From: Terrimonas pollutisoli
GTDB lineage: Bacteria > Bacteroidota > Bacteroidia > Chitinophagales > Chitinophagaceae
DNA: 64,000 bases
Direction of reading: 5' to 3'
Assembly: GCF_029360765.1 (NCBI RefSeq)
Contig: NZ_JARKNA010000001.1
Span: 62,001 to 126,000, forward strand
Below, in pieces: positions 1 through 9,091 of the stretch. Both the position numbers and the translations under genes were made by a program. Under the pieces are notes generated by a model, which was given only the letters and a program-made list of their open reading frames with translations, had not been told where the DNA came from and made no database searches. Each line of letters starts with the position of its first letter. Position 1 is the first letter of the stretch.

Positions 1-471
1 AACAAGGAAATCTTTGACGCTATCTCTCTGATAGGCCATCGTGCTGCTGGTATCATCCCCGGTATTGTTTTCTATATGGTGCATGCCAAGATGATGACTG
101 AAATAACCCTCAGGAGCATGTCCGAATAAAGGGCAAATGACCCAGGTGATATACGTGTGGATCCATTGATACGGTTTCTTAAAACACCTGCGGTGGCAGA
201 TGCAATGAAACATCAACCCAAACCTGCCTTTGAAATATAATTGTGAAAAATAGAAATAAGGTATCACTGCCAGCCACCACCACCATCCTTGCAATACTGG
301 CGTAAACAATAATATGGCAACGGGCAAAATAAAAATATGTATCCAGGTCAATAAGTAAATAAAAGGCAGATCCCGCTTGTCATTGATGATGTGAAGCCAA
401 AGTTTATCATACCAGCTAAACTTTTCCTTGGGGACATATATAGGGTCAGTAAGGGTGGAAAGTGTCTTCAT
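1..471 (-). CDS. Fatty acid desaturase family protein (partial, C-terminus beyond the window)
   Basis: The reading frame starts at an ATG at 469-471 on the minus strand and stays open for 157 codons to the window edge, so only the N-terminal part is present. Visible desaturase/hydroxylase marks are an HxxxH box (H89, H93) after hydrophobic segments at about residues 38-60 and 64-78, and an HxxxHH box (H127, H131, H132). This His-box pattern is typical of integral-membrane di-iron fatty acid desaturases and related hydroxylases. The third His box would lie in the missing part. The exact substrate (acyl lipid, sphingolipid or carotenoid) cannot be told. The gene is followed on its 5' side, same strand, by the gldB-like gene, with 77 bases between them. 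Confidence 0.7.
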   Translation of the reverse strand, partial: MKTLSTLTDPIYVPKEKFSWYDKLWLHIINDKRDLPFIYLLTWIHIFILPVAILLFTPVLQGWWWWLAVIPYFYFSQLYFKGRFGLMFHCICHRRCFKKPYQWIHTYITWVICPLFGHAPEGYFSHHLGMHHIENNTGDDTSSTMAYQRDSVKDFLV

Positions 472-548
472 GCTACTAAATAATTTAAACGCCTAAACCG
501 CAATATAAGCAAATAGGAAACAGGCAGAACAATAGAATGGATTTATAG

Positions 549-1586
549 CTATTTCGGTTTGTATTTGGATTGCTCCAATATCTGCTTCGGCGACGCCTTC
601 ATAACATCTTCAGGTTTCATGCCAGAATTTTCTTCAACAAACTTTTTAACGATCTGCCACCCTATCCATGGGCCTATGTTGCCGGGCGAGTTTTCCTGGG
701 AAAAACCTTGTGTAAACGGTGCTTCACCTATATAGTTTTGAATCGTTACCGGGTCTACTGTATACAAATTTTCATTCTTCACAATATAGGTCCAAATCAG
801 CCCCTCATTTTCGTGGCACCAATCAATTTGTTCCTTTGTATAGCCTGTTTTGACATAATCAGGGGTTTCCGGCAAAAACTTATCAATCAGCCACCATTGT
901 TTGCCCTTTTCAATCATCTGTTCTATCAACGATTTAGTATTGCTTTTATCAGGGAAAATATCATCAGCCACCAGTTTCATTACGTCGGCTATGATATATT
1001 CCTTTGAAAACCTGCGGCTGCGATACAGGGGCACAACGTTATTGATAAAATATTCCTGGTTATAGAGTGAAAAGTTTTTTCCCAGGTAAAACTGGAGACT
1101 TATTCCTAAAAAATCGGGGCCGATAAAATTAGGTGTCAGGTCGCCATTACTCATTTTAGCCATGTCGTTCAGCGAATTCATCGGGCCCACAATAGGGATA
1201 ATTTTCCCAGGTGTTTTATAGGCAGGAAAATAATACTTCACGTAGCGAAATGCCCTTTCTATCTCGGCTTTTTCGGCACTAAAGTTTTTATAAATTTTTT
1301 GGGATGAATCAAACACTGGTTTATATAACCGGTAGAAGGTGCTAATGCCTTCCTGGCTGGTAACGCCAACAATATTTTCCAGGAACACCGGTAGTAGGAC
1401 AGGATATTTTGCCTGTAGATTCGCCAGCCCTCTTTGCACATTCGTTGTATCTAAAGAAAAAAAATCTTCATCAAATCTTTCAACCGCAAGGTTCACTTTA
1501 ATACCAGAAATATCGGGTGTATTTTTTTGATTTTTGCAGGCAGCAAAAGCAATAAGTACAAACAAAAAAAGGATGGCTTTTTTCAT
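549..1586 (-). CDS. gldB: GldB-family gliding-motility lipoprotein
   Basis: This 345-residue protein starts with a lipoprotein signal (hydrophobic run then a lipobox ending at Cys17), so it should be lipid-anchored in the envelope. The body has the look of the GldB family: a VERFDEDFF-type motif at about residues 36-44, and conserved Tyr/Trp-rich segments (IGPWIGWQIV near 311) towards the C-terminus. GldB is required for gliding in flavobacteria. In Bacteroidota lacking gliding its role is not known. In other Bacteroidota gldB lies close to the NAD synthetase gene, as it does here (nadE is divergent, 166 bases away), which supports the call. No gldC homologue is seen beside it. Identification is by recalled sequence features, not by a search. 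Confidence 0.75.
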   Translation of the reverse strand: MKKAILFLFVLIAFAACKNQKNTPDISGIKVNLAVERFDEDFFSLDTTNVQRGLANLQAKYPVLLPVFLENIVGVTSQEGISTFYRLYKPVFDSSQKIYKNFSAEKAEIERAFRYVKYYFPAYKTPGKIIPIVGPMNSLNDMAKMSNGDLTPNFIGPDFLGISLQFYLGKNFSLYNQEYFINNVVPLYRSRRFSKEYIIADVMKLVADDIFPDKSNTKSLIEQMIEKGKQWWLIDKFLPETPDYVKTGYTKEQIDWCHENEGLIWTYIVKNENLYTVDPVTIQNYIGEAPFTQGFSQENSPGNIGPWIGWQIVKKFVEENSGMKPEDVMKASPKQILEQSKYKPK

Positions 1587-1740
1587 AGCTCTTGTAAACG
1601 AAGTGGGTGTTTAAATGTTGTGTACGAAGATATAGAAACGTTAGTGGCTCTTCATTGTCGTTTTTTATCCAACCGTTAAGGCAATGATTGCTATTGTCAG
1701 TTAGATTAGTTTTTTTACTTTTCATTTGGTAGTGGGGAGT

Positions 1741-1748
1741 TAAATTTG
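1741..1748 (+). promoter_or_regulatory. Candidate -7 promoter element of nadE
   Basis: TAAATTTG fits the Bacteroidota sigma-A -7 consensus TAnnTTTG. It ends only four bases before the nadE ATG at 1753, so the transcript would have almost no leader. No strong -33 element is obvious. Confidence 0.5.
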
Positions 1749-1752
1749 TAGT

Positions 1753-3585
1753 ATGAAGATTGCATTAGCGCAACAGAATTATCATATCGGCAATTTCGAA
1801 GACAACACAAGCAAGATCATTGACGGCATCAACTGGGCAAAGCAACAAGGTGCTGACCTGGTGGTTTTTTCTGAGTTATGCGTTTGCGGATATCCTCCCA
1901 GGGATTTTCTTGAGTTCAGCGATTTTATTAATAAATGTTATGCCGCCGTCGACAGCATCCGGGAACATGCGGACACTATTGGTGTACTGATCGGTAGCCC
2001 CGCCAGGAATTTACAAAAAGAAGGTAAAGATCTTTTTAATGCCGTTTTTCTTTTGCATGAAAAGGGGATAAAGGCCGAGATTCATAAGACATTGTTGCCG
2101 AACTATGATGTATTTGATGAATACCGCTATTTTGAACCAGCGTTTGAATGGAATGTAATGGAATTTAAGGGGAAAAAACTGGCGGTTACTATTTGTGAAG
2201 ATGTCTGGAATATGGGCGACAATCCACTTTATCGCATTACGCCCATGGAGAAGTTGATATTGCAAAAGCCGGATGTGATGATCAATCTTTCTGCGTCACC
2301 CTATAATTACGCACAGGATATTGTGCGAAATAGTATTGTCAAAGCACACACACTAAAGTATAATTTGCCGATGCTTTATTGTAACACGGTGGGCTCGCAA
2401 ACAGAGATTGTTTTCGATGGAGGTAGCCTGGTATATGATGATTGTGGCAACCAGGTCAGAGAGATGAAGTATTTCGAAGAGGATTACCAGGTATTTGAAT
2501 TAAAAGACCTCACCCAAACCTCTCCGAAGAAGGGGCTTGCTAACTTTCAAAGCCAGCTTATCGAAAATACTTTAGTTGATGAAAAGATTTCAAAAGGGAG
2601 GGAGTATTCGTCAAGCGAGGTAGGTGCGCAGGTGGCCTTTCCGCCAGCCGGCGGAGAAGGCCGGGATGGGGCCGGGCCTGTTTATTTCTCTGCCACCGAT
2701 GTCGGCGTAGGAGAGGATACAATTAAATACCTGACCAATGAAAAGAACATGGCTGAGATCTACCATGTTTTGATACTTGGTATCCGGGATTATTTCCAAA
2801 AAATGGGCTTTAAAAAAGCTATACTGGGATCATCCGGTGGAATTGATAGTGCGGTAACCCAGGCATTGGCTGTTGAAGCTTTGGGCAAGGAAAATGTGAG
2901 AGCCATCCTGATGCCCTCCCATTATTCAACATCGCATTCTGTGAGTGACGCAGAGCAGTTGAGCAAAAACCTGGATAATCCTTACGATATTGTTCCCATC
3001 AAAAATATTTATGACGCTTTTCTTACTGAATTGAAGCCGATTTTCAAGGATCTGCCTTTTAGCGTCGCCGAAGAGAACATTCAAAGCCGTACAAGAGGAA
3101 ATTTGTTGATGGCAATTGCAAATAAGTTTGGGTATATTTTGCTAAACACGTCTAATAAAAGTGAACTGGCAACAGGGTATGGTACGTTGTATGGTGATAT
3201 GGCAGGCGGATTAAGTGTATTGGGTGATGTATACAAAATGCAAATATTTGCACTCGCCAGGTACATTAACCGCCATAAAGAAATCATTCCTGTCAACATC
3301 ATAACAAAACCTCCGTCTGCGGAACTAAGGCCCAATCAAAAGGATAGTGATAGTTTACCAGAATATGATACTCTTGACCGGGTTTTATATGAATACATCG
3401 AATTGAGAAACGGCCCCAAAGAAATTATTGCAAAGGGATTCGATCCTGCATTGGTAGCACGGGTATTGAAGTTGGTCAACACGAATGAATACAAGCGAAA
3501 CCAATTTTGCCCCATCATTCGAATTAGCTTCAAGGCATTTGGTGTAGGTCGCCGGGTCCCTATCGTTGGCAAATATCTCTCCTGA
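1753..3585 (+). CDS. nadE: Glutamine-dependent NAD+ synthetase with an in-frame insertion in the linker
   Basis: The enzyme makes NAD+ from deamido-NAD+, ATP and glutamine in the cytoplasm. The N-terminal nitrilase-type glutaminase domain (about 1-250) has the Glu41-Lys112-Cys148 triad. The C-terminal synthetase domain (about 330-610) has the ATP-pyrophosphatase loop SGGIDS at 361-366. The protein is 610 residues, about 60-70 longer than the roughly 540-545 usual for this two-domain form in the phylum. The surplus lies in the linker at about residues 252-320, where the DNA looks like a dispersed palindromic repeat (see the repeat entry). The reading frame is kept and both active sites are intact, so the enzyme is probably functional. 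The gene is monocistronic. Its stop is two bases from the stop of the convergent lipoprotein gene. Confidence 0.95.
   Translation: MKIALAQQNYHIGNFEDNTSKIIDGINWAKQQGADLVVFSELCVCGYPPRDFLEFSDFINKCYAAVDSIREHADTIGVLIGSPARNLQKEGKDLFNAVFLLHEKGIKAEIHKTLLPNYDVFDEYRYFEPAFEWNVMEFKGKKLAVTICEDVWNMGDNPLYRITPMEKLILQKPDVMINLSASPYNYAQDIVRNSIVKAHTLKYNLPMLYCNTVGSQTEIVFDGGSLVYDDCGNQVREMKYFEEDYQVFELKDLTQTSPKKGLANFQSQLIENTLVDEKISKGREYSSSEVGAQVAFPPAGGEGRDGAGPVYFSATDVGVGEDTIKYLTNEKNMAEIYHVLILGIRDYFQKMGFKKAILGSSGGIDSAVTQALAVEALGKENVRAILMPSHYSTSHSVSDAEQLSKNLDNPYDIVPIKNIYDAFLTELKPIFKDLPFSVAEENIQSRTRGNLLMAIANKFGYILLNTSNKSELATGYGTLYGDMAGGLSVLGDVYKMQIFALARYINRHKEIIPVNIITKPPSAELRPNQKDSDSLPEYDTLDRVLYEYIELRNGPKEIIAKGFDPALVARVLKLVNTNEYKRNQFCPIIRISFKAFGVGRRVPIVGKYLS
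2508..2676. repeat. Palindromic repeat-like insertion inside nadE
   Basis: The stretch encodes the extra linker of NadE. It opens with a CCTCACCC/CCTCTCC-type segment and closes with a strong hairpin at 2634-2662: arm GGCCTTTCCGCC, loop AGCC, then the complementary arm with one bulged G, followed by GGGATGGGG. Internally it has TTGCTAA followed by AAAGCCAGCTTATC, which resembles TTGCTAAGCCAGGCTTCATATC in the glpK-glpD intergenic element. GC content and codon use differ from the rest of the gene. That this is a copy of a mobile palindromic element is inference. Confidence 0.6.
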
Positions 3586-3587
3586 TC

Positions 3588-4046
3588 TTAATGAATAAAA
3601 GTGATTACAACATTTTGTGTTGAACCAGATATCGTCATATTTTGAGACACCACTAGTTCCGTTTCTGTCAAACTCACAATAGTGAATGAACTGCTGCCAC
3701 CGGTGAACAAAGGAGTAGAAATAAATAGAATGGTTTCATTAGTTTGAAAATTCCAGGTGAAGGAATTGGTTTGAGGATCAGCCGGATCACATTTTGTCGC
3801 ACCTTCATCAGCTGTACCTGTACCGGCTGCTGCAAAGGTTGCTATATTGTCTTTTTGACAAGTTTGCAGAAAAGCGGACACGGATGTGCCACCAACTTTT
3901 GCATCGCTGAATTTCCAGGAGCCCTTTACTAATAATTCCGTTTTTGTTTTGCCGGCAGCTGGCTCATCGTCGTCTTTGCTACAGCTGGTATTCAATATTT
4001 GCAACGCAGAAAATAGAACTACTGCTAATAAAAATCGTTTTTGCAT
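3588..4046 (-). CDS. Small secreted lipoprotein, lipocalin-like
   Basis: The 152-residue product has a lipoprotein signal peptide (hydrophobic stretch 5-17, Cys22 followed by SKDDDEP, an acidic stretch typical of surface-exposed Bacteroidota lipoproteins). The mature part begins with a short segment including GSWKF at about 42-46, and continues with Ser/Thr-rich alternating segments and a final beta-rich TELVVSQ...NVVITF pattern. This matches the small lipocalin-like domain family found in many such lipoproteins. No catalytic residues are evident and its function is unknown. It is convergent with nadE and divergent from the MoxR gene. Confidence 0.7.
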   Translation of the reverse strand: MQKRFLLAVVLFSALQILNTSCSKDDDEPAAGKTKTELLVKGSWKFSDAKVGGTSVSAFLQTCQKDNIATFAAAGTGTADEGATKCDPADPQTNSFTWNFQTNETILFISTPLFTGGSSSFTIVSLTETELVVSQNMTISGSTQNVVITFIH

Positions 4047-4199
4047 AGAAGGGATTTGTTTTCGTAAAAATAAGCCCTGTTTTTTAGCACTACAAGGTAG
4101 AAATACTTAAAAAAAGAGAACTATTTCGCCTCAATTGCTATATCGGCAAATAATTTGCTTAACTCAAGTTCGTATTTTGTGACACCATAAATCAAGCCA

Positions 4200-5201
4200 A
4201 TGTATAAAACCGCAGAAGACATCCGGCAGTTAAATGATCGAATCAGCCATGCCGGCCAGTTTACAGATAAGTTAAGAGAAGAGGTAGGTCATGTCATAGT
4301 TGGGCAAAGTCATATGCTCGATCGTTTGTTGATCGGGTTGCTGAGTAACGGACACGTTTTATTGGAAGGTGTGCCGGGCCTCGCAAAAACGCTGACTATA
4401 AAATCCCTTTCCCAGGCCATCCATGCACAGTTTAGCAGGATCCAGTTTACGCCTGATCTTTTACCAGCAGATGTGATAGGAACGTTGATTTATAACCAGC
4501 AAAAAAATGAATTTGTTGTTCGAAAGGGACCCATTTTTGCCAATTTCATTTTAGCTGATGAAATTAACCGGGCCCCGGCCAAGGTACAATCAGCCTTACT
4601 GGAAGCTATGCAGGAAAGGCAGGTGACTATTGGTGATACAACTTACAAGCTGGAGCAGCCGTTTCTTGTGTTGGCCACACAAAATCCGCTGGAGCAGGAA
4701 GGTACTTATGCTTTACCGGAAGCACAGGTGGATCGCTTTATCATGAAAGTAGTAGTGGGCTATCCTAAAATGCATGAAGAACAATTGATTTTGCGTCAAA
4801 ATACACAAGGGTTAACCACTCCAACAATAAGACAGGTGGTTTCAATTCAGGAAGTGATGAATGCAAAAGAGCTGACGCGGCAGATATATATGGATGAAAA
4901 AGTCGAGCAGTATATTCTCGATATTGTATTTGCAACAAGAACACCCGAGAAATACCAGTTAGAAAAATTGAAACCCCTGATCTCTTACGGAGCTTCACCC
5001 CGGGGCAGCATTAACCTGGCGTTGGCGTCAAAGGCCCAGGCATTTTTAAATAAAAGAGGTTTTGTAATACCGGAAGATGTAAGAAGTATTTGTAATGATG
5101 TCCTACGGCATCGCATAGGCCTTACTTATGAAGCGGAGGCGGAGAACGTAAAAGTAGAAGACATTATTGAAGATATTTTGAAACAGGTCAATGTACCCTA
5201 G
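4200..5201 (+). CDS. MoxR-type AAA+ ATPase
   Basis: The 333-residue AAA+ ATPase of the MoxR family has a Walker A loop GVPGLAKT (57-64), Walker B with D120-E121 in ILADEINR, and a sensor-1 stretch ATQNP near 160. MoxR proteins act as chaperone-like ATPases with vWA-domain partners. The genes that follow encode exactly such partners: a DUF58 protein, a membrane-anchored protein and a BatA-like vWA protein, all on the same strand with short gaps. This is the usual start of the Bacteroidota bat/moxR operon, linked to envelope stress or protein maturation. The start ATG at 4200 gives the usual family length. Confidence 0.9.
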   Translation: MYKTAEDIRQLNDRISHAGQFTDKLREEVGHVIVGQSHMLDRLLIGLLSNGHVLLEGVPGLAKTLTIKSLSQAIHAQFSRIQFTPDLLPADVIGTLIYNQQKNEFVVRKGPIFANFILADEINRAPAKVQSALLEAMQERQVTIGDTTYKLEQPFLVLATQNPLEQEGTYALPEAQVDRFIMKVVVGYPKMHEEQLILRQNTQGLTTPTIRQVVSIQEVMNAKELTRQIYMDEKVEQYILDIVFATRTPEKYQLEKLKPLISYGASPRGSINLALASKAQAFLNKRGFVIPEDVRSICNDVLRHRIGLTYEAEAENVKVEDIIEDILKQVNVP

Positions 5202-5235
5202 TAAGTTTTGAGTTTAAAAATTTAAATGTTTAAGG

Positions 5236-6108
5236 TTGTTAACAACGGCTGAAATATTAAAAAAAGTTCGACAGCTCGAGATTAAAAGCAAGAAGCTGGC
5301 CAGTGATCTTTTCACCGGTGAATATCACAGCGCTTTTAAAGGGAAAGGCATGTCGTTTAAAGAAGTACGGGAATATGCAGCCGGTGATGATATTCGTTTT
5401 ATTGATTGGAATGTATCGGCAAGGTTTGGTCATCCCTTTAGTAAGATCTTTGAAGAAGAACGAGAGCTGACAGTAATGCTATTAGTGGATATCAGTGCCA
5501 GTTCATTATTTGGAACCGTTCATGCCCGCAAAAGAGATATTATTACTGAAATAGGGGCGGTGTTAAGCTTTTCCGCCGTCAATAATTCAGATAAAGTTGG
5601 CGTCATTTTCTATAGTGATAAAGTGGAGGCCTATATTCCGCCTAAGAAAGGAAGGCAGCATGCCTTGTATATTGTAAGAGAGCTGTTGAGCAAGGAGCCA
5701 AAAGGCAAAAGTACACAGGTGAATTCGGCGCTTCGCTATTTTAACAACTCTACCAAACAAAAAAGCATTGCTTTTATCCTGAGTGATTTTCTTGACGGTA
5801 ACTATGAGGATGCACTACGGATCGCTGGAAAAAAACATGATGTGATCGGCATAAAAATATATGATAAAATGGATATGGAGTTGCCCAATGCGGGTTTAAT
5901 CCAGGTGCAGGATGCAGAGTCGGGAGAAATAAAATGGGTAGATAGCAGCAATGCATTTGTGCGATACAGTTATCAGCAGGAGTTTTTTAAAATGACAGAC
6001 TATAGCACCCAAACTTTTAAAAAAGCGGGTTGCGACTTGTTGCATGTGCGAACCGGGGATGATTATGTAAAAGTGCTGCAAAGGTTTTTTGTCAGTAGGA
6101 ATAAATAA
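5236..6108 (+). CDS. DUF58 domain protein (vWA-like, MoxR partner)
   Basis: The 290-residue product has the DUF58 signature GEYHSAFKGKGMSFKEVREYAAGDD at its N-terminal third (about 27-51; key residues are the Gly-rich block and the RxYxxGDDxRxIDWN run). A following vWA-like region begins with LLVDISASS near 88, a MIDAS-like DxSxS. The start is a TTG at 5236. The nearby ATG at 5226 is out of frame and meets a stop at once, so TTG is the only start that gives the conserved MLTTAEILKK N-terminus. It lies 34 bases after the MoxR gene and is probably co-transcribed with it. The short low-complexity spacer in between resembles other spacers in this window. Confidence 0.88.
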   Translation: MLTTAEILKKVRQLEIKSKKLASDLFTGEYHSAFKGKGMSFKEVREYAAGDDIRFIDWNVSARFGHPFSKIFEEERELTVMLLVDISASSLFGTVHARKRDIITEIGAVLSFSAVNNSDKVGVIFYSDKVEAYIPPKKGRQHALYIVRELLSKEPKGKSTQVNSALRYFNNSTKQKSIAFILSDFLDGNYEDALRIAGKKHDVIGIKIYDKMDMELPNAGLIQVQDAESGEIKWVDSSNAFVRYSYQQEFFKMTDYSTQTFKKAGCDLLHVRTGDDYVKVLQRFFVSRNK

Positions 6109-6177
6109 ACCACCTTTTTTACCCATTCCCGAAAATGGTCGGGGTTGGAACGAACACAAGCCCAGGATTTTGTTTAA

Positions 6178-7065
6178 ATGAGGAATAATTTTTTTTATAG
6201 AACCGCTATAGCTATAGGTTTATTTTTTGTCACTGCAACTGTTGCAGCGCAAAACAAGACTGTTGTAAGAGCGTTAGTTGATAAATCAAAGATTTTAATT
6301 GGCGAGCCTTTGCGAATAACATTGGAGGCTGATATCCCGGAGCATGAAGCTATCCGCTTTTTCCAATTCGACTCGATTCCGCATTTTGAATTTCTAAACA
6401 GACCGAAGATTGATACATCAAATACTGGCAGAGGAACTGTTTTGAAGCAGGTATTAACGCTTACCAGTTTTGACTCGGGTCATTGGATCATTCCTGCATT
6501 TCTGCTTACTGATGCTATTGCCACCGACTCAATACCGGTGGATGTTGTTTTTTCTCCTTTCGATCCTGCTCAGCCTTACCATGATGTAAAAGATATAATC
6601 GAAGTAAATCCGCAGGAGGAAAAAAAGGAAATCAAATGGTGGTATTTTGTAATTGGAGCGGCTGTGTTGTTATTGCTGGTAATTCTTTTGTTCAGAAAAA
6701 AGAAAAAGCCTGTTGTCGCTGTTGTTGCCGAGCCGGCAGACCCTTACAAAGAAGCAATATTGGAATTGCAAAAATTGCAAGCCGAAAGACCCGAAATCAA
6801 GGAATACTATTCAAGACTGGTAGATATTTTCAGGGTGTATGTATCAGCCAAAAAAGGAATCCATTCTTTACAGGCCACTACCAATGACCTGGTACGGCAA
6901 TTAAAAGGTCTCGGCCTTCGAAATGATGAATTTGATAAGCTGTCTCATACCCTACGGCAAAGCGATTTTGTCAAGTATGCAAAATATGTTCCTTCGGCCG
7001 AAGATGATAAAAATAATTTTGAAAACATAAGCCGCTCTATCCAACAGATAGAACAAATGCAATAA
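6178..7065 (+). CDS. Membrane-anchored protein of the MoxR/Bat operon
   Basis: A signal peptide (about 1-24, ending VAAQ) is followed by a beta-rich extracytoplasmic domain of roughly 120 residues. One transmembrane helix lies at about 155-171, with the RKKKK stop-transfer, and a cytoplasmic or C-terminal helical part of about 120 residues follows. This architecture is that of the DUF4381-like/BatD-like proteins that sit between DUF58 and BatA genes in Bacteroidota. The role is unknown; the context suggests a partner of the MoxR ATPase at the inner membrane. Its stop codon shares one base with the start of the next gene (TAATG), indicating translational coupling. Confidence 0.75.
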   Translation: MRNNFFYRTAIAIGLFFVTATVAAQNKTVVRALVDKSKILIGEPLRITLEADIPEHEAIRFFQFDSIPHFEFLNRPKIDTSNTGRGTVLKQVLTLTSFDSGHWIIPAFLLTDAIATDSIPVDVVFSPFDPAQPYHDVKDIIEVNPQEEKKEIKWWYFVIGAAVLLLLVILLFRKKKKPVVAVVAEPADPYKEAILELQKLQAERPEIKEYYSRLVDIFRVYVSAKKGIHSLQATTNDLVRQLKGLGLRNDEFDKLSHTLRQSDFVKYAKYVPSAEDDKNNFENISRSIQQIEQMQ

Positions 7066-8078
7066 TGTTGTACGATTGGATTAAAAATATCGACTTTGCT
7101 TATCCCGAGAATTTTTTGTTGCTCGGGTTGGTTCCCTTCATGATATGGTGGTATATAAAAAAATACAGCAAACGCCAGTCCTCCGTCAGGGTGTCTTCAA
7201 CGAGATCTTTTACTGTATCCACAGCAAAAAATTATTTCCGCCATTTACCTTTTATACTCCGGTTGCTCGCTGTTACGGCGTTGATCATGGCCCTGGCAAG
7301 ACCACAAAAAAGAAATGATCAGCAGCAGACCCTGGGTGAGGGAATTGATATTGTGTTATGCATGGATGTAAGCGGCAGCATGGGTTCCCGTGATATTTTG
7401 CCATCCCGGATGGAAGTGGCCAAAGAAGTCGCTATTGATTTTGTATTAAGCCGGCCCATTGACCGGATAGGCCTGGTTATTTTTTCAGGCGAAAGCTTCT
7501 CCCAGGTTCCTATTACCACTGATCGAAATACCCTGGTCAGTCAAATACAGTCCCTGGAAAGCAGGCGTTATTTAAAAGACGGAACCGTAATCGGTGAAGG
7601 GTTAGCAACAGCCGTGGATCGCTTATCAAAAAGCGAGGCCAAAAGTCGGGTAATCGTATTGCTGACAGATGGAAAGGAAGATGCGCCGGATACCAGGCTA
7701 ATTGATCCACTCACGGCCCTTGAGATTGCAAAATCAAAAGGTGTAAAAGTGTATTCTATCGGCATGGGTGCCGCTCCGTCAACCATCGTAGAGATAACCG
7801 GCAATACGCCGAGGCAAAAGACGGCTACTATCGATTTTATTGATGAATCATTGCTCCGCCGGATAGCGGAAGAAACAGGTGGCCGGTATTTCAGAGCCAG
7901 GGATAAAGAAGGTTTGCAAAATATCTATAAGCAAATAGACCAGTTGGAGAAGTCCAAAGTAGAGTATACTTCCTATAAGCGTTATGAGGAATTATTTTTG
8001 CCGTTAGCCCTTGCGGCAATTTTCTTTTTGCTAGTTGAGATAATACTTCGCTACACCATTTTTAGAAGATTTCCCTGA
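7065..8078 (+). CDS. batA: BatA-like von Willebrand factor A protein
   Basis: The 337-residue inner-membrane protein has a transmembrane segment near 18-31, a second at about 63-78, a vWA domain from about 93, and a C-terminal membrane helix at about 312-328. The metal-ion-dependent adhesion site is intact: D101, S103 and S105 in the DVSGSMGS motif, with a Thr and an LLTDGKED Asp further on. This is the BatA arrangement. In many relatives BatB, BatC, BatD and BatE genes follow. Here the operon ends and rsgA follows 55 bases later, so this is a short version of the operon. Confidence 0.85.
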   Translation: MLYDWIKNIDFAYPENFLLLGLVPFMIWWYIKKYSKRQSSVRVSSTRSFTVSTAKNYFRHLPFILRLLAVTALIMALARPQKRNDQQQTLGEGIDIVLCMDVSGSMGSRDILPSRMEVAKEVAIDFVLSRPIDRIGLVIFSGESFSQVPITTDRNTLVSQIQSLESRRYLKDGTVIGEGLATAVDRLSKSEAKSRVIVLLTDGKEDAPDTRLIDPLTALEIAKSKGVKVYSIGMGAAPSTIVEITGNTPRQKTATIDFIDESLLRRIAEETGGRYFRARDKEGLQNIYKQIDQLEKSKVEYTSYKRYEELFLPLALAAIFFLLVEIILRYTIFRRFP

Positions 8079-8133
8079 TTAATTATGAGGTTACCGGTCC
8101 CAATTAGTGCCAATTCCTGAAATTCGCAACACA

Positions 8134-9048
8134 ATGAAAGCACTGGTTTATAAATCAACGGGCAGCTGGTACACCGTAAAGGACGATTCGGGACAATGGC
8201 ACAATGCCCGGATGAAAGGCGTTTTTAAAATTGATAATATTACCAGCACCAACCCTGTTGCGGTAGGTGATGAGGTGGAAATAGATATGAACGGAGAACC
8301 GATGATCGTTGAGATTCATCCCCGCAGAAACTATATCAACCGCCAATCTCCGCGGGTAAAATTTCAACATCATATTGTAGCTTCTAATCTTGATCAGTCG
8401 CTATTGGTGGCAACGTTGAAAGAGCCCAGGACATCGCAGGGTTTTATCGACCGGTTTTTAGTGGCCTCCGAAATGTTTCATGTAAAAGCATTGATTGCTT
8501 TTAACAAATCTGATCTTTTTAAAAAGAAAGAACAGGAGCAATTTGAAGAAATGAAAGAAATGTATGAGGCAGTAGGATATAAAGTTTTTTTAACCAGCAC
8601 AAAGGAAAATATCGGCATCGGGGAATTAAAGAAGGAGCTGAAAGATAAAACTACACTGATCAGCGGTCATAGTGGGGTAGGTAAGTCTTCATTGCTGAAT
8701 ATTATATTTCCCGGGATGAATTTAAAAACGCAGGGTGTAAGTGGCTGGAGCGGTAAAGGACAGCACACTACTACTTTTGCTGAAATGTTTGACCTGCCAT
8801 TTGGAGGCAGGATTATCGATACCCCCGGTATGAGGGAATTTGGCCTTGTTGATGTTTCCAAACAAGAAGTGTCACATTATTTTCCGGAAATGCGGGAAAG
8901 GCTGAATGATTGCCAATTCAACAATTGCCTGCATGTAAACGAGCCAGGTTGCGCAATAAAAGAAGCCGTAGCCAACGGCGGGATCAGCGAAGAACGGTAT
9001 ATCAGCTATGTCAATATAATGGAATCGATAGAAGAAAAGAGCTACTAA
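8134..9048 (+). CDS. rsgA: Ribosome small-subunit-dependent GTPase A
   Basis: RsgA matures the 30S ribosomal subunit. The 304-residue product has the circularly permuted GTPase order characteristic of the family: an OB-fold N-terminus (1-70), G4 NKSD (124-127), G1 GHSGVGKS (178-185), G3 DTPG (229-232), and a C-terminal zinc motif with C260, C265, H267 and C273. The open frame extends nine codons upstream to a GTG, but the ATG at 8134 gives the normal MKALVYKSTGSWY beginning and is chosen. A short inverted repeat (AGTTACC/GGTAACT, 9058-9078) lies just after the stop and may help termination. Confidence 0.95.
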   Translation: MKALVYKSTGSWYTVKDDSGQWHNARMKGVFKIDNITSTNPVAVGDEVEIDMNGEPMIVEIHPRRNYINRQSPRVKFQHHIVASNLDQSLLVATLKEPRTSQGFIDRFLVASEMFHVKALIAFNKSDLFKKKEQEQFEEMKEMYEAVGYKVFLTSTKENIGIGELKKELKDKTTLISGHSGVGKSSLLNIIFPGMNLKTQGVSGWSGKGQHTTTFAEMFDLPFGGRIIDTPGMREFGLVDVSKQEVSHYFPEMRERLNDCQFNNCLHVNEPGCAIKEAVANGGISEERYISYVNIMESIEEKSY

Positions 9049-9091
9049 ATGGAATGTAGTTACCAGTTTCCGGTAACTGGCAACGCTTCGG

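Noticed and set aside
570..1007. Plus-strand open frame of 145 codons opposite gldB
   Set aside because: It lies fully inside the clear GldB-like gene on the other strand and has no family-like composition.
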